A stretch of DNA of 64,000 nt from Shewanella holmiensis (GTDB lineage Bacteria > Pseudomonadota > Gammaproteobacteria > Enterobacterales > Shewanellaceae): assembly GCF_025370255.1 (NCBI RefSeq), contig NZ_JAMTCD010000006.1:124001-188000 (forward strand). Direction: 5' to 3'. This document shows, piece after piece, positions 1 through 9,664 of the stretch; within the stretch, counting starts at the first letter, position 1; each line of letters opens with the position of its first letter. The notes beneath the pieces are model-generated. The model made no database searches. It saw only the letters and a list, made by a program, of their open reading frames with translations, and had not been told where the DNA came from. The translations under genes and the position numbers were made by a program.

Positions 1-114
1 ATTGAGCGTCGCCAAGATGAGATTGCGATGCGTCATAATATTAAACTGACACATCACAGCTTATATTTATACGGTCACTGCACCAATGATACCTGTGACC
101 ACGCTGACGAATAA
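1..114 (+). CDS. fur: Ferric uptake regulator Fur, C-terminal end (partial)
   Basis: The first 37 codons run in frame from the window edge to a TAA stop. The peptide contains the string SLYLYGHC followed by a CxxxxC-like, His/Asp-rich tail, which is the characteristic end of gammaproteobacterial Fur (E. coli Fur has NHSLYLYGHC near its end). Fur is the iron-responsive repressor that binds Fe2+/Zn2+ and Fur boxes. The DNA-binding N-terminal part lies outside the window. A strong hairpin terminator follows 17 bases after the stop. Confidence 0.88.
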   Translation: MERRQDEIAMRHNIKLTHHSLYLYGHCTNDTCDHADE

Positions 115-130
115 ATCGACGTCGATAAGA

Positions 131-156
131 AAAACCAGCTGATACGCTGGTTTTTT
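131..156 (+). terminator. Intrinsic terminator of fur
   Basis: The arms AAACCAGC and GCTGGTTT flank a short loop and are followed by a T run. It lies between fur (+) and the convergent acetyltransferase gene (-). The A-rich left flank means it could work in both directions. Confidence 0.8.
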
Positions 157-179
157 ATTGTCTACACAATGCAAACAAG

Positions 180-710
180 CTAAAACTCGCGCTGGTAAAC
201 ATGGACTTTGTGGCCTAAATATTCGTTTTGTTCAAATAACGACATACCGACCTTTTTAGCCACACCTTCAGAACCTTGATTACCATGTAGGATCAGCGCA
301 ATAAACAAATCGATATTAAATTTGGGTTGAAAAGTATCTACAGCAGCTTGTGCTGCTTCATAGCCAATGCCTTGGCCCCAATATTCTGGAAAATAGCGAT
401 ATCCAAGTTCGACTTTATTAAACTCAGGTAAATATTTAGGCCCACAAAAACCGATGACTTTATTATCATCTTTATGATGCACAGCCCAGCGCCCAAAACC
501 ATGCTTTGCGTAATCAGCTAGGATCACATTATGGTAAATATCTGCTGCTTGAGCCTCATGAGTGAAAGGCTCCATAGGAATATAAGTCAGCATTTCAGGT
601 ACGCTGTTCATCAAAAACAGAGCTGGAATATCTGGTTCGGTGAATGGCCTAAGAATAAGCCTGTTGGTTTCAGTAATTATTTCTGTTGGTAATTGACTGT
701 TATCAACCAT
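180..710 (-). CDS. GNAT family N-acetyltransferase (RimJ/RimL-like)
   Basis: This is a 176-residue protein with the GNAT fold of ribosomal-protein and small-molecule acetyltransferases. The N-terminus has TNRLILRPFTEPD, typical of the RimJ/RimL group. The acetyl-CoA site is seen as ELGYRYFPEYWGQGIGYEAA (Q/RxxGxG/A-like), and a later ANxxSxxVAKKxGM-like helix reads GNQGSEGVAKKVGM. I chose the ATG at 708-710 because a GGAAG sits about 8 bases upstream. An in-frame TTG at 758 would add 16 residues but has no good ribosome site. It lies 71 bases downstream of the marR-type gene on the same strand, so the two may be co-transcribed. The substrate is unknown. Confidence 0.85.
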   Translation of the reverse strand: MVDNSQLPTEIITETNRLILRPFTEPDIPALFLMNSVPEMLTYIPMEPFTHEAQAADIYHNVILADYAKHGFGRWAVHHKDDNKVIGFCGPKYLPEFNKVELGYRYFPEYWGQGIGYEAAQAAVDTFQPKFNIDLFIALILHGNQGSEGVAKKVGMSLFEQNEYLGHKVHVYQREF

Positions 711-781
711 GATTGTGCTTCCATTTGAACAATTATCGACAAAATAATGATAACACAAAGTTGATATGTAAAAAGATAGAA

Positions 782-1198
782 TTAAGCTATTTTGTTGATT
801 TTATTAAGAAGTCGCATTAACTCATCTTGTTCATCTGTGGTTAATAGTGCTAAATAATGCTCGTTGACCCACTCTGCCTCGTGAACTAAATCATGCTCTA
901 AGGCTTTACCATCATCTGTCAGAAATATTTGAAATGCGCGCCTGTTGTCCGCTTCTTGATGGCGGGTAATCAGCCCCTGTACTTGTAGTTGATCAAGCAA
1001 GCGGGTCATGGTGTAGTTAGCAACATCACAGCGTTTTGACAATTCCGTTTGGCTTAAGCCTTCTTCTTGCCATAAGGTAAATAACACTGGCCAAAGTTTA
1101 ATATCCAATTCGTAGCGTTTCAAGCGTGTATCTAGCGCTTGCTGCAAGGTCAAATTAAGGTGTGATACCAAATAATTTAAACTTTCATAACGTTTCAT
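782..1198 (-). CDS. MarR family transcriptional regulator
   Basis: This 138-residue winged-helix protein has the MarR layout: a dimerisation helix, then LSQTELSKRCDVANYTMTRLLDQL (recognition helix region, about residues 48-71), then a wing with HQEADNRRAFQIFLTDDG (about 80-97; the DxRR motif is clear). The start at 1198 has a strong ribosome site (AGGAGGT). A perfect palindrome lies 21 bases upstream of the start and is a good candidate for its own operator. Members of this family repress genes for stress, efflux or catabolism and respond to small ligands. The target and ligand cannot be read from the sequence. The neighbouring acetyltransferase gene downstream is a possible co-regulated partner. 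Confidence 0.9.
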   Translation of the reverse strand: MKRYESLNYLVSHLNLTLQQALDTRLKRYELDIKLWPVLFTLWQEEGLSQTELSKRCDVANYTMTRLLDQLQVQGLITRHQEADNRRAFQIFLTDDGKALEHDLVHEAEWVNEHYLALLTTDEQDELMRLLNKINKIA

Positions 1199-1218
1199 TG
1201 ATACCTCCTCATTACACC

Positions 1219-1237
1219 CATCAATATTTTATTGATG
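1219..1237. promoter_or_regulatory. Candidate MarR operator palindrome
   Basis: The 7-base arms CATCAAT and ATTGATG are perfectly inverted around a 5-base AT spacer. The site sits just upstream of the marR-type start codon, between it and the gene transcribed towards it. MarR proteins usually bind palindromes of about 16-20 bp in their own promoters. The assignment as an operator is inferred from position and symmetry. Confidence 0.45.
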
Positions 1238-1279
1238 TAAACTTGATACTGATATTAGCATACGCTAGAAAGGGACAAA

Positions 1280-1720
1280 TTAGTCAAAAGATAAATACTC
1301 ATTTATATAACGATAATAACAAGCACGGTTCAGGCTTGCTATTAACCCTTTATTTAAACTGACCAAAATGCCCTTCTCTTTCACTTCAATTGCAGTATCC
1401 GCGACATGAAATCTTGTATCAAGACTACTGGTAAAGCAAAATCCATCATCATTTTTCTCGACATCAACCAGTAACAACGGCCAAGATTCGACGGCGACTT
1501 TCACTTTTTCAACGGGTGTAATCAAAAAGTATTCACCGCCAATACAATGCAGAATATAGCTGAACATTCGAGCAAACTTTGTCGGTAATGGGCTATCAAG
1601 ATAAAGCCAACGTCCGTCAGATAAAATACGAAACAGCACATCTTCACTGCATAACTTTACACCACTTTGGTGAGTGAATTGAGCTATTGAAGAGACTGTT
1701 TCTGTATCGCTATCTGTCAT
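1280..1720 (-). CDS. DUF1285 family protein
   Basis: This 146-residue soluble protein has no signal peptide. Residues about 28-50 (LFRILSDGRWLYLDSPLPT) and about 58-72 (HCIGGEYFLITPVEKVKV) match the DUF1285 pattern, in which a dG-W-x-Y-xxSP strand pair is followed by YFLxTPVEK. The family is widespread in proteobacteria and its function is not established. It lies only 13 bases after ydiJ on the same strand and is likely the last gene of a ydiJ-DUF1285 unit. Confidence 0.8.
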   Translation of the reverse strand: MTDSDTETVSSIAQFTHQSGVKLCSEDVLFRILSDGRWLYLDSPLPTKFARMFSYILHCIGGEYFLITPVEKVKVAVESWPLLLVDVEKNDDGFCFTSSLDTRFHVADTAIEVKEKGILVSLNKGLIASLNRACYYRYINEYLSFD

Positions 1721-1733
1721 GTACTGATTAGCC

Positions 1734-4700
1734 TTAATTGTTGTTCAATAAAGTTAAAAGTGCTTCTATCGGATGTTTAGGACTGAATTTAGCGAAGCGT
1801 TTTACCTGGCTACGGCATGAATATCCTGAGACTAAAATTTGCCCTTTTTCAGCGATGTCATCGATACTTGATTGCCATGACATTTCAAATAAGGCTTTAG
1901 AACGCTCAAGGTTTTCAAGTTCATGGCCATAGGTTCCAGCCATCCCACAACACCCTAGATTCAAACTAGTGACCTTTGCGCCAAAATGATTAAAAATAAT
2001 TTGCCATTCTTTAGCCGTATTAGGTTTAGCTGTTGATTCTGTACAATGACTAAACCAAGTGAACTGTTCAGGCACCTCTTTGCTTATTTTAGGACAATGC
2101 TCAATGGCATTAACTAACCATTCATTCGCCAATTTGACTTCAAAATTACCGCGTTTTTGCCCTAATGCTTCTTTATATTCATCGCGGTAACAAAGAACTA
2201 ATGCAGGGTCTAAGCCTACCATCGGCATACCGAGCGCATGCAACTTATTCAAAAAATCGGCACTGTTTTGCGCAGTTTTAGCAAATTTGGTTAAAAAACC
2301 TTTGATATGACTGGGTTTACCATTCGGTTTAAATGGTAACAATACGGGTTTAAATCCAAGTTTTTCAATTAATTGTATAAATCGATACACAATATCGGCA
2401 TCATAAAATGAATTAAATGGGTCTTGCACTACTAACACATATTGGCTGCGGTCCGCCTTTGGCACGGCATATAAGTCATCTAATTCGTAACCTCGGCTTG
2501 GGTGACCATCTAAGCGTTGTTTCAATGTCGGAACAGAAAGCTTGGGCGAATCGACATAGCCAATTGTCTTTTTGATAATCCACTGACTCACAGGGTTTTG
2601 CGATGCAAAGTTAGTCACTTTTGGCATTGATGCCATCAATGGCAGTGAATCTTCAATTCCAGCCACTAAGTAATCTTTTGCAGGACGTAAGTATCGTTTG
2701 TAGTAAATATCAAAAAATTGCGCTCGAAACTTTGGTACGTCAACTTTTACAGGGCATTGACTTGAGCAAGCTTTACAAGCCAAACATCCTTTTAACGAGT
2801 CCATGACTTCATGGGAATAATCATAATCTCGTTTCGCATTTATGGTATTTTGCGCTCTTTGAAGCAAACTTGACGATTTAGCTGCCGCTAACTCATTAAC
2901 ATCCACCCCTTCAGCTTCGAGTAATCTTAACCATTCTCGCATTAATCCCGCACGACCTTTAGGTGACTGAATACGATCGCCAGTGGCTTTAAATGATGGA
3001 CACATAGGCGAATAAGCACTGTAGTTAAAACAAAGGCCATTACCATTACAGTTCATGACATCTGGAAAAGCATCACGCACTTGAATTGGAATTTGACGAT
3101 CAAAACTACCACGCTTGGCACTGTCGACGTTAAACATTAACGGAGCCGATTTTGGCGGCGCGACTAATTTTCCTGGATTTAAGCGATTATCGGGGTCAAA
3201 CAAACCTTTAATTTGTTCAAGCACACCATAAAGTTCATCACCAAATACCGCGGGACCATATTGACCACGAACACCTTTACCGTGCTCGCCCCACATTAAA
3301 CCACCATATTTTAGTGTTAATGCGGCAACCTCATCAGAAATGACTTTAAGCAATTTTTCATCGGCTTCATCACACATATCCAGAGCTGGACGGACATGCA
3401 ATACGCCTGCATCGACATGACCAAACATGCCATATTGTAATTGATGACCATCTAACAGTGCTCGAAACTCCATAATAAAGTCGGCTAAGTTTTCAGGTGG
3501 TACCGCGGTATCTTCTGCAAAAGCGATAGGTTTACGTCGCCCTTTCGTTGCACCCAGTAAACCAACCGCTTTTTTACGCATAGCATAAATTTGCTCAATA
3601 CTGGGTTTATCGTTAGTAATTTGAAAACCCACTAGGCCATAGAGTTGATCATTGAGTTGTTGAGTTAATACCGTTTCTAAGTTGGCTACTTTTAAGTTAA
3701 CTTCAGCATCATCTCCGGCAAACTCAACCATGTTTAAGCCTTCAATAACCTTATTAGGCACATCTTTGATCAGATCAGAAACTGAATGCCAAATAATGTC
3801 TTGTTTAGCCAAATTGAGTACTTTTGAGTCGACCGTTTCAACAACGGTGGCTTTGGCTTGAACTAACGATGGTGCATGGCGTAAAGCTGATTCAAACGAA
3901 TCATATTTGATATTTACCATCATCCGTGTTTTAGGCAGTGGCGTAATATTCAGTTTCGCCTCGGTGATCACCACCAAAGTCCCTTCAGAACCGGTTAATA
4001 TGCGAGAGACATCAAACTGTGTTAAGTCATCATTCCAAACATGCTTTAAATCGTAACCCGTTAAAAAACGATTTAATTTCGGAAAACGGCTTTCGATTAA
4101 TTTGCGCTTATCAAGGCACACATCGGAAATAGCGGCAATAATAGTATCAGCTAGCGAGTTTTCGGTTGGAGAGGCATGTACGGCATCTTTATTTATTGGC
4201 CTTGAAGTTAATACACTGCCATCAATCAATACACTAGTAAGCCCTAAAACATGATCTGAGGTTTTGCCATAGACTAATGAGCCCGCCCCAGATGCGTCCG
4301 TGTTGATCATGCCGCCGACAGTGGCACGATTTGACGTCGATAAATCAGGACTAAAGAAAAAGCCATGGGGGCGTAAGGCGTCATTCAATGCATCCTTAAC
4401 CACTCCCGCCTGTACTTTCACCCAGCCTTCTTTCGCGTTGACTTCTATAACTTGGTTCATGTGACGTGACACATCTAATATCAAACCGTGTGTCAAAGAC
4501 TGGCCATTAGTGCCTGTTCCACCACCACGTGCGCTGAACGTCACGGCTTTAAACTCAGGTTTTGCCGCTAGACGTAATACCAGTTCAACATCTTTTTGGC
4601 TAGCAGGATAAATGACCGCCTGAGGTAAGAATTGGTACACTGAGTTATCGGTAGCTTGGATCAGTCTGGCACTATAACGCTTGTCAATTTCACCATTAAA

Positions 4701-4778
4701 GTCACTTTGTTCTAACGCATCTAAATACGCTAAATAAACGGGTTCTAATGTTTGTTTGTGTGAGAGTAAAGGTAACAT
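1734..4778 (-). CDS. ydiJ: YdiJ-type FAD/4Fe-4S oxidoreductase (D-2-hydroxyglutarate dehydrogenase family)
   Basis: This is a 1014-residue flavo-iron-sulfur protein, close to E. coli YdiJ (about 1018 residues), reported as a D-2-hydroxyglutarate dehydrogenase. An FAD-binding type 4 domain spans about residues 45-280 (SARGGGTGTNGQSL, VGGMINTDASGAGSL, GSEGTLVVITEA). An FAD-oxidase C-terminal domain follows to about 545 (GMFGHVDAGVLHVRP, MWGEHGKGVRGQ). A ferredoxin-like region then has a CNGNGLC...MCP motif near residue 580 and CLACKACSSQCP near 665. The C-terminal part has GCCGMAG (CCG domain) near 945. It is probably membrane-associated through the electron chain rather than by a membrane segment. 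It sits next to ppsA, an arrangement similar to the E. coli ydiJ/ppsA neighbourhood. Confidence 0.9.
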   Translation of the reverse strand: MLPLLSHKQTLEPVYLAYLDALEQSDFNGEIDKRYSARLIQATDNSVYQFLPQAVIYPASQKDVELVLRLAAKPEFKAVTFSARGGGTGTNGQSLTHGLILDVSRHMNQVIEVNAKEGWVKVQAGVVKDALNDALRPHGFFFSPDLSTSNRATVGGMINTDASGAGSLVYGKTSDHVLGLTSVLIDGSVLTSRPINKDAVHASPTENSLADTIIAAISDVCLDKRKLIESRFPKLNRFLTGYDLKHVWNDDLTQFDVSRILTGSEGTLVVITEAKLNITPLPKTRMMVNIKYDSFESALRHAPSLVQAKATVVETVDSKVLNLAKQDIIWHSVSDLIKDVPNKVIEGLNMVEFAGDDAEVNLKVANLETVLTQQLNDQLYGLVGFQITNDKPSIEQIYAMRKKAVGLLGATKGRRKPIAFAEDTAVPPENLADFIMEFRALLDGHQLQYGMFGHVDAGVLHVRPALDMCDEADEKLLKVISDEVAALTLKYGGLMWGEHGKGVRGQYGPAVFGDELYGVLEQIKGLFDPDNRLNPGKLVAPPKSAPLMFNVDSAKRGSFDRQIPIQVRDAFPDVMNCNGNGLCFNYSAYSPMCPSFKATGDRIQSPKGRAGLMREWLRLLEAEGVDVNELAAAKSSSLLQRAQNTINAKRDYDYSHEVMDSLKGCLACKACSSQCPVKVDVPKFRAQFFDIYYKRYLRPAKDYLVAGIEDSLPLMASMPKVTNFASQNPVSQWIIKKTIGYVDSPKLSVPTLKQRLDGHPSRGYELDDLYAVPKADRSQYVLVVQDPFNSFYDADIVYRFIQLIEKLGFKPVLLPFKPNGKPSHIKGFLTKFAKTAQNSADFLNKLHALGMPMVGLDPALVLCYRDEYKEALGQKRGNFEVKLANEWLVNAIEHCPKISKEVPEQFTWFSHCTESTAKPNTAKEWQIIFNHFGAKVTSLNLGCCGMAGTYGHELENLERSKALFEMSWQSSIDDIAEKGQILVSGYSCRSQVKRFAKFSPKHPIEALLTLLNNN

Positions 4779-4817
4779 GGCAGACTTATTATTGATTTTG
4801 AGTTACCGCCATTATAA

Positions 4818-4852
4818 ACAAAAAAAAGCCGCTAAAAAGCGGCTTTTTTAAC
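4818..4852 (-). terminator. Intrinsic terminator of ppsA
   Basis: The arms AAAAAAGCCGCT and AGCGGCTTTTTT form a GC-rich stem with A and T tracts on the two sides. It lies between the end of ppsA and the start of ydiJ, both on the minus strand, so ydiJ should have its own promoter between it and 4778. Confidence 0.85.
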
Positions 4853-4933
4853 AAGTTGATAAAAATACGTGTTCTGGAATTAACCTAAATGCTTAATCAC
4901 ATTCAAAGCCCGTACTTTAACAAGTTTAATTGA

Positions 4934-7303
4934 TTAAGCATGTTCTTTGGCTAGGTATAACCAAGTATCAATTACAGTATCTGGATTCAGTGATACGGTA
5001 TCAATACCTTGTTCAACTAACCATTGTGCAAAATCAGCATGATCTGATGGGCCTTGGCCACAAATACCAACATACGCGCCTTTTGCTTTAGCGGCTTTAA
5101 TAGCCATAGCTAATAGCGCTTTAACCGCTTCATTACGCTCGTCGAACAAGTGACTGATAATGCCTGAGTCACGATCTAAGCCCAAGGTTAACTGGGTTAA
5201 ATCGTTTGAACCGATTGAGAAACCGTCAAAGTACTCAAGGAACTGTTCAGCAAGAATGGCATTTGAAGGTAATTCACACATCATAATGACGCGTAAACCA
5301 TCTTTACCACGCTCTAAACCTTGTTCTTTAAGCAACTCGATAACCTGTGATGCTTCGCCTAATGTACGTACGAATGGGATCATCACTTCAACGTTAGTTA
5401 AGCCCATTTGGTTACGAACACGTTTAATCGCTTCACACTCTAACGCGAAACAATCGCGGAATGATTCAGAGATATAACGGCTTGCACCACGGAAGCCCAA
5501 CATTGGGTTTTCTTCTTCTGGCTCGTAATGTTCACCACCGACTAAGTTTGCGTACTCGTTAGACTTAAAGTCTGACATACGTACAATCACTTTTTTCGGA
5601 TAGAAGGCCGAAGCAATAGTGGCAATACCTTCAACAAGACGTGCAATATAGAATTCAACAGGTGATTCATAACCCGCAATCATTTCATTGATTTCAGTTT
5701 GTAATTCAGCACTTTGTTGATTGAACTCAAGCAAGGCTTTAGGGTGAATACCAATCATACGGTTGATAATAAACTCTAAACGCGCAAGGCCTACACCTTC
5801 GTTTGGTAAACGCGCAAAATCAAATGCACGATCAGGATTACCCACGTTCATCATGATTTTCATCGGCAAATCGGGTAATGAGTCAACACGGTTGGTGACA
5901 ACTTCAAACTCTTGCTTACCTGAGTAAATTAATCCTGTATCGCCTTCGGCGCATGACACAGTAACTAACTCACCATTTTTAATTAAATCAGTCACATTGC
6001 CACAACCCACAACAGCAGGGACACCTAACTCGCGAGCAATAATTGCCGCATGGCAGGTACGACCGCCACGGTTAGTCACAATCGCACTAGCACGTTTCAT
6101 GATAGGTTCCCAATCAGGGTCAGTCATGTCTGTAACCAGTACATCACCCGGTTGGATTTGATCCATATCTTCAATCGATGCGAGTACTTTCGCTACACCG
6201 CTACCAATTTTGTGGCCAATGGCACGACCTTCGCAGATCACATCACCTTTGGTTTTTAAATGATAACGTTCAATTAACTGCACGTCTTCACGACTACGCA
6301 CGGTTTCAGGACGCGCTTGCACAATATAAAGCTTACCGTCGTTGCCATCTTTTGCCCATTCGATGTCCATTGGACGACCATAGTGCTTTTCAATCACAAC
6401 GGCTTGTTTAGCCAGTTCCATCACTTCAGCATCATCGATTGAGAATAAACGTCTTTGCTCAGCAGACACGTCTTCAATCTTAACTTGCTTACCGTGTGAC
6501 GCATCGTCAGAGTAAACCATTTGAATTAACTTGCTGCCGATATTACGGCGCACAACGGCTTGGTGACCTTGCGCTAAAATTGGTTTATGAATATAAAACT
6601 CGTCAGGATTAACTGCACCCTGCACTACCATTTCACCTAAACCGAATGAAGAGGTGATAAACACAACGTCGTTATTACCTGACTCAGTGTCCATTGTGAA
6701 CATTACGCCTGACGCAGCTTTATCTGAACGAACCATGCGCTGAACGCCGGCTGATAAAGCAACACCTTGGTGTTCATAACCTTGGTGAACACGATAAGAA
6801 ATAGCACGGTCATTAAATAGCGAAGCAAAAACATGCTTAATGGCTAAAATAACGGCGTCATAGCCCTTTACGTTTAGGAAGGTTTCTTGCTGACCCGCAA
6901 ATGAAGCGTCTGGCATGTCTTCAGCAGTGGCAGATGAACGCACTGCAAATGAAGCATCTGAGGTTTCGCTGGCTAATTTTTCATAGGCATCACGCACTGC
7001 TGCTTCAAATTCTGGATGGAATGGGGTTTCAATAACCCACTGTCTGATCTGTGCACCGGCTTTCGCTAGCGCGGTTACATCGTCTACATCTAAGGTTTCT
7101 AGAAGGTCGTAAATTTTTTGATTTACGCCACTTTGCTCGAGGAATTCATTAAACGCATGAGAGGTAGTTGCAAAACCACCAGGTACTTGAACGCCTGCAT
7201 TGGCAAGATTACTGATCATCTCTCCAAGGGATGCGTTTTTACCGCCAACCTTGTTTACATCACCCATGCCTAATTCTTGATACCAGAGTACGTATTGCTG
7301 CAC
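4934..7303 (-). CDS. ppsA: Phosphoenolpyruvate synthase
   Basis: This 789-residue enzyme makes PEP from pyruvate and ATP, giving AMP and phosphate, for growth on lactate, pyruvate and other C3 substrates. The N-terminal ATP-grasp domain is seen in [12 protein letters not shown] (about 19-30) and [20 protein letters not shown] (about 115-135). The swivelling phosphohistidine domain has [21 protein letters not shown] near residue 420, with the catalytic His. The C-terminal PEP/pyruvate domain has [19 protein letters not shown] and GICGQGPSD. The start is GTG with GGAG 8 bases upstream. The gene is divergent from ppsR, with 127 bases between them that must hold both promoters. Confidence 0.97.
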   Translation of the reverse strand: MQQYVLWYQELGMGDVNKVGGKNASLGEMISNLANAGVQVPGGFATTSHAFNEFLEQSGVNQKIYDLLETLDVDDVTALAKAGAQIRQWVIETPFHPEFEAAVRDAYEKLASETSDASFAVRSSATAEDMPDASFAGQQETFLNVKGYDAVILAIKHVFASLFNDRAISYRVHQGYEHQGVALSAGVQRMVRSDKAASGVMFTMDTESGNNDVVFITSSFGLGEMVVQGAVNPDEFYIHKPILAQGHQAVVRRNIGSKLIQMVYSDDASHGKQVKIEDVSAEQRRLFSIDDAEVMELAKQAVVIEKHYGRPMDIEWAKDGNDGKLYIVQARPETVRSREDVQLIERYHLKTKGDVICEGRAIGHKIGSGVAKVLASIEDMDQIQPGDVLVTDMTDPDWEPIMKRASAIVTNRGGRTCHAAIIARELGVPAVVGCGNVTDLIKNGELVTVSCAEGDTGLIYSGKQEFEVVTNRVDSLPDLPMKIMMNVGNPDRAFDFARLPNEGVGLARLEFIINRMIGIHPKALLEFNQQSAELQTEINEMIAGYESPVEFYIARLVEGIATIASAFYPKKVIVRMSDFKSNEYANLVGGEHYEPEEENPMLGFRGASRYISESFRDCFALECEAIKRVRNQMGLTNVEVMIPFVRTLGEASQVIELLKEQGLERGKDGLRVIMMCELPSNAILAEQFLEYFDGFSIGSNDLTQLTLGLDRDSGIISHLFDERNEAVKALLAMAIKAAKAKGAYVGICGQGPSDHADFAQWLVEQGIDTVSLNPDTVIDTWLYLAKEHA

Positions 7304-7430
7304 AGTTTTATCTCCGCAAGTTTTTTATTTCAGTGGCCACTTCACATGAGGGCAAGGGCATTCTACACTCCCCAATAACACGCGTAAATCTATAATTTTA
7401 TTTGTAATTTTATTACTACAAGAGGTCATA

Positions 7431-8243
7431 ATGGCACCAAAAGTATTTTATATCTCAGATGGGACGGCGATCACAGCAGAGGTTTTTGGGCATGCAGTGC
7501 TTTCTCAGTTTCCTATTCAATTTGAAGCACTTACCATTCCGTTCGTTGAAACGTTGCAGCGTGCAGAAAAAGTAAAACAACAAATAAATGATTGTTTTAT
7601 TACAACAGGTGAAAGACCGTTGGTATTTCATTCCATCGTAAACCCGGATATTCGCAACGTGATTTATTCCTCAGAAGGAATGGATTATGACTTTTTAAAC
7701 ACCTTTGTTGCGCCCTTAGAACAACATTTAGGGGTTGAAGCTAAACCGGTATTACATCGAACCCATGGTAAAGCCAATCACAGTTATGAAGCGCGAATAG
7801 ATGCAATTAACTTCTCTATGGAAAACGATGATGGCCAAACCATGAAACATATGGACAAGGCCGATATCATTTTATTAGGGGTTTCACGTTGTGGCAAAAC
7901 ACCATCAAGTCTTTATTTATCAATGCAATTTGGTATTAAAGCAGCCAATTACCCCTTTACCGAAGATGACATGGATAACCTCAAATTGCCTGATGCGTTA
8001 AAGCGAAACAAATCGAAATTATTCGGTTTAACAATTGATCCGATGCGTTTACATGAAATTCGTCAAAGCCGTATGGAGAATAGCCGTTACTCTTCGCTGA
8101 GACAGTGCCGAATAGAAGTCAAAGAGGTTGAAATGCTTTACAAAAAAGAGCGGATCCCCTTTGTAAATACCACGAATCATTCGGTTGAAGAAATCGCCAC
8201 CAAGATATTGGATGTCACCGGACTAGAACGCCACATGTTTTAA
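7431..8243 (+). CDS. ppsR: PEP synthase regulatory protein (bifunctional kinase/pyrophosphorylase)
   Basis: This 270-residue DUF299 family protein corresponds to E. coli PpsR (YdiA). It inactivates PEP synthase by ADP-dependent phosphorylation of a Thr next to the catalytic His and reactivates it by phosphate-dependent removal. The P-loop-like motif [11 protein letters not shown] lies near residues 149-159, and the N-terminus ([22 protein letters not shown]) is characteristic. It is divergent from its target gene ppsA, as in E. coli. Confidence 0.95.
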   Translation: MAPKVFYISDGTAITAEVFGHAVLSQFPIQFEALTIPFVETLQRAEKVKQQINDCFITTGERPLVFHSIVNPDIRNVIYSSEGMDYDFLNTFVAPLEQHLGVEAKPVLHRTHGKANHSYEARIDAINFSMENDDGQTMKHMDKADIILLGVSRCGKTPSSLYLSMQFGIKAANYPFTEDDMDNLKLPDALKRNKSKLFGLTIDPMRLHEIRQSRMENSRYSSLRQCRIEVKEVEMLYKKERIPFVNTTNHSVEEIATKILDVTGLERHMF

Positions 8244-8283
8244 AACCTGTTCTGGAATTGGAACAATATTACTGACGGCTTTT

Positions 8284-8324
8284 GACGTTTATTTTCAACT
8301 TTAAGGATAAAGAAAATAGACGTC
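8284..8324. repeat. Inverted repeat downstream of ppsR
   Basis: The 13-base arms GACGTTTATTTTC (8284-8296) and GAAAATAGACGTC (8312-8324) pair with one G-U wobble around a 15-base loop. No T tract follows, so it is not a standard terminator. A second, weaker pair, CCTAATT/AATTAGG, follows at about 8333-8366. It may end the ppsR message or belong to the aroG leader. Confidence 0.4.
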
Positions 8325-8485
8325 GTCCCTCACCTAATTTATACCTAAATGAATTCTTCAATTAGGTTCATCGATAATTTTCAACTATAAGTTAGCCTTT
8401 GAAACTCGCAAAGCCTGCATAATTGGGGTTATAATCGCGGGCATTATGATGCGAATAAGCACCTCACGATTTAGCGGTAAGATGA

Positions 8486-9553
8486 ATGACCATTAAAACA
8501 GACGAACTACGTACATCCCTTTTATGTAAAGTAATTTCACCCGCACAACTTGCGTCTGAATATCCGCTTACTCAAGATGCTGCCGATTATCTTGTTCAGC
8601 AACGCCGAGAAGTAGAAGCCATTATTTCTGGTGAAGACCAGCGCTTATTAGTCATTATTGGACCTTGTTCAATACATGATACTAAAGCGGCATTAGATTA
8701 CGCGCAGCGCTTATCTGCCCTGCACCATGAATTAAAAGATGATTTATGTATTTTAATGCGGGTTTACTTTGAAAAGCCTCGCACGATTGTAGGTTGGAAA
8801 GGATTAATATCAGATCCAGATTTAGACGGCAGCTTTAGCCCTAACAAAGGCTTACGCATGGCGCGTCAGTTATTACAGCAAATAACTGAATTGAAGTTAC
8901 CAATCGCCACTGAATTTTTAGACATGGTAAACGGTCAATATATTGCTGACCTAATCACCTGGGGCGCAATTGGTGCCCGTACAACAGAAAGCCAAATTCA
9001 CCGTGAAATGGCTTCTGCCTTATCTTGTCCTGTTGGATTTAAAAACGGCACCGATGGCAATATCAATATTGCTGTTGATGCTGTGCGTGCTGCACAAGTG
9101 CCACATATTTTCTACTCGCCGGACAAAGATGGTGCAATGGCGGTATACCGAACTCACGGCAACCCTTATGGTCACATTATTTTACGTGGCGGTAAGCAGC
9201 CTAATTATGAAGCCGCCGATATTGAAATCGTCCGCCAACAATTAGAAGCTGTTGGTGTTAGTCAGCGTATTGTGGTCGACTTTAGCCATGGCAACAGCCA
9301 GAAAAAACATAAAAATCAGCTCAATGTGGCCGATAGCATTATGGCTCAGCTTCGTGATGGTTCAACCGCAGTTGCAGGTATTATGGCAGAAAGCTTTATG
9401 ATTGAAGGCAACCAACAGGTCGTTGAGGGCCAGCCTTTAATCTACGGACAAAGTATTACCGATGCCTGTTTGCATTGGGATGATTCTGAAAAGTTATTAC
9501 GCGATCTTGCTCAAGCGTCACGAGATCGTAAAGCAAAGCTTGCCAATAACTAA
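8486..9553 (+). CDS. aroG: 3-deoxy-7-phosphoheptulonate (DAHP) synthase, class I
   Basis: This 355-residue enzyme condenses PEP and erythrose 4-phosphate, the first step of the shikimate pathway. It has the class I (AroG/AroF/AroH) signatures LLVIIGPCSIHDTKAALDYA (about 55-74), MRVYFEKPRTIVGWKG (about 91-106), IATEFLD, GARTTESQIHREMASALSCPVGFKNGTDG and VDFSHGNSQKKH. The N-terminal extension that carries feedback inhibition is present, but I cannot tell by eye which amino acid regulates it. In E. coli the gene next to ppsR is aroH, so position alone would favour a tryptophan-type paralogue. I use aroG as the generic symbol. A strong terminator follows. Confidence 0.9.
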   Translation: MTIKTDELRTSLLCKVISPAQLASEYPLTQDAADYLVQQRREVEAIISGEDQRLLVIIGPCSIHDTKAALDYAQRLSALHHELKDDLCILMRVYFEKPRTIVGWKGLISDPDLDGSFSPNKGLRMARQLLQQITELKLPIATEFLDMVNGQYIADLITWGAIGARTTESQIHREMASALSCPVGFKNGTDGNINIAVDAVRAAQVPHIFYSPDKDGAMAVYRTHGNPYGHIILRGGKQPNYEAADIEIVRQQLEAVGVSQRIVVDFSHGNSQKKHKNQLNVADSIMAQLRDGSTAVAGIMAESFMIEGNQQVVEGQPLIYGQSITDACLHWDDSEKLLRDLAQASRDRKAKLANN

Positions 9554-9571
9554 GGTTTAACGACTTCAGCA

Positions 9572-9610
9572 AAAACACAAAACCAGCATCAAATGCTGGT
9601 TTTGTGTTTT
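9572..9610 (+). terminator. Intrinsic terminator of the DAHP synthase gene
   Basis: This is a long perfect hairpin: AAAACACAAAACCAGCA pairs with TGCTGGTTTTGTGTTTT around a 5-base loop. It lies between the plus-strand aroG and the minus-strand HD-GYP gene and is probably used from both sides. Confidence 0.88.
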
Positions 9611-9664
9611 CATCCGATAAACAAATTAATATTAGCCTGACTAGTGGGTTGTTGGCCTCCCACT

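Noticed and set aside
5160..6411. Plus-strand open frames opposite ppsA
   Set aside because: They are antisense shadows of a strongly conserved gene; the minus-strand reading explains the sequence fully.
8399..8435. TTGAAA ... TATAAT as a promoter for the DAHP synthase gene
   Set aside because: The spacing is 25 bases, too long for sigma-70. The TATAAT may be a real -10, but I could not find a matching -35.
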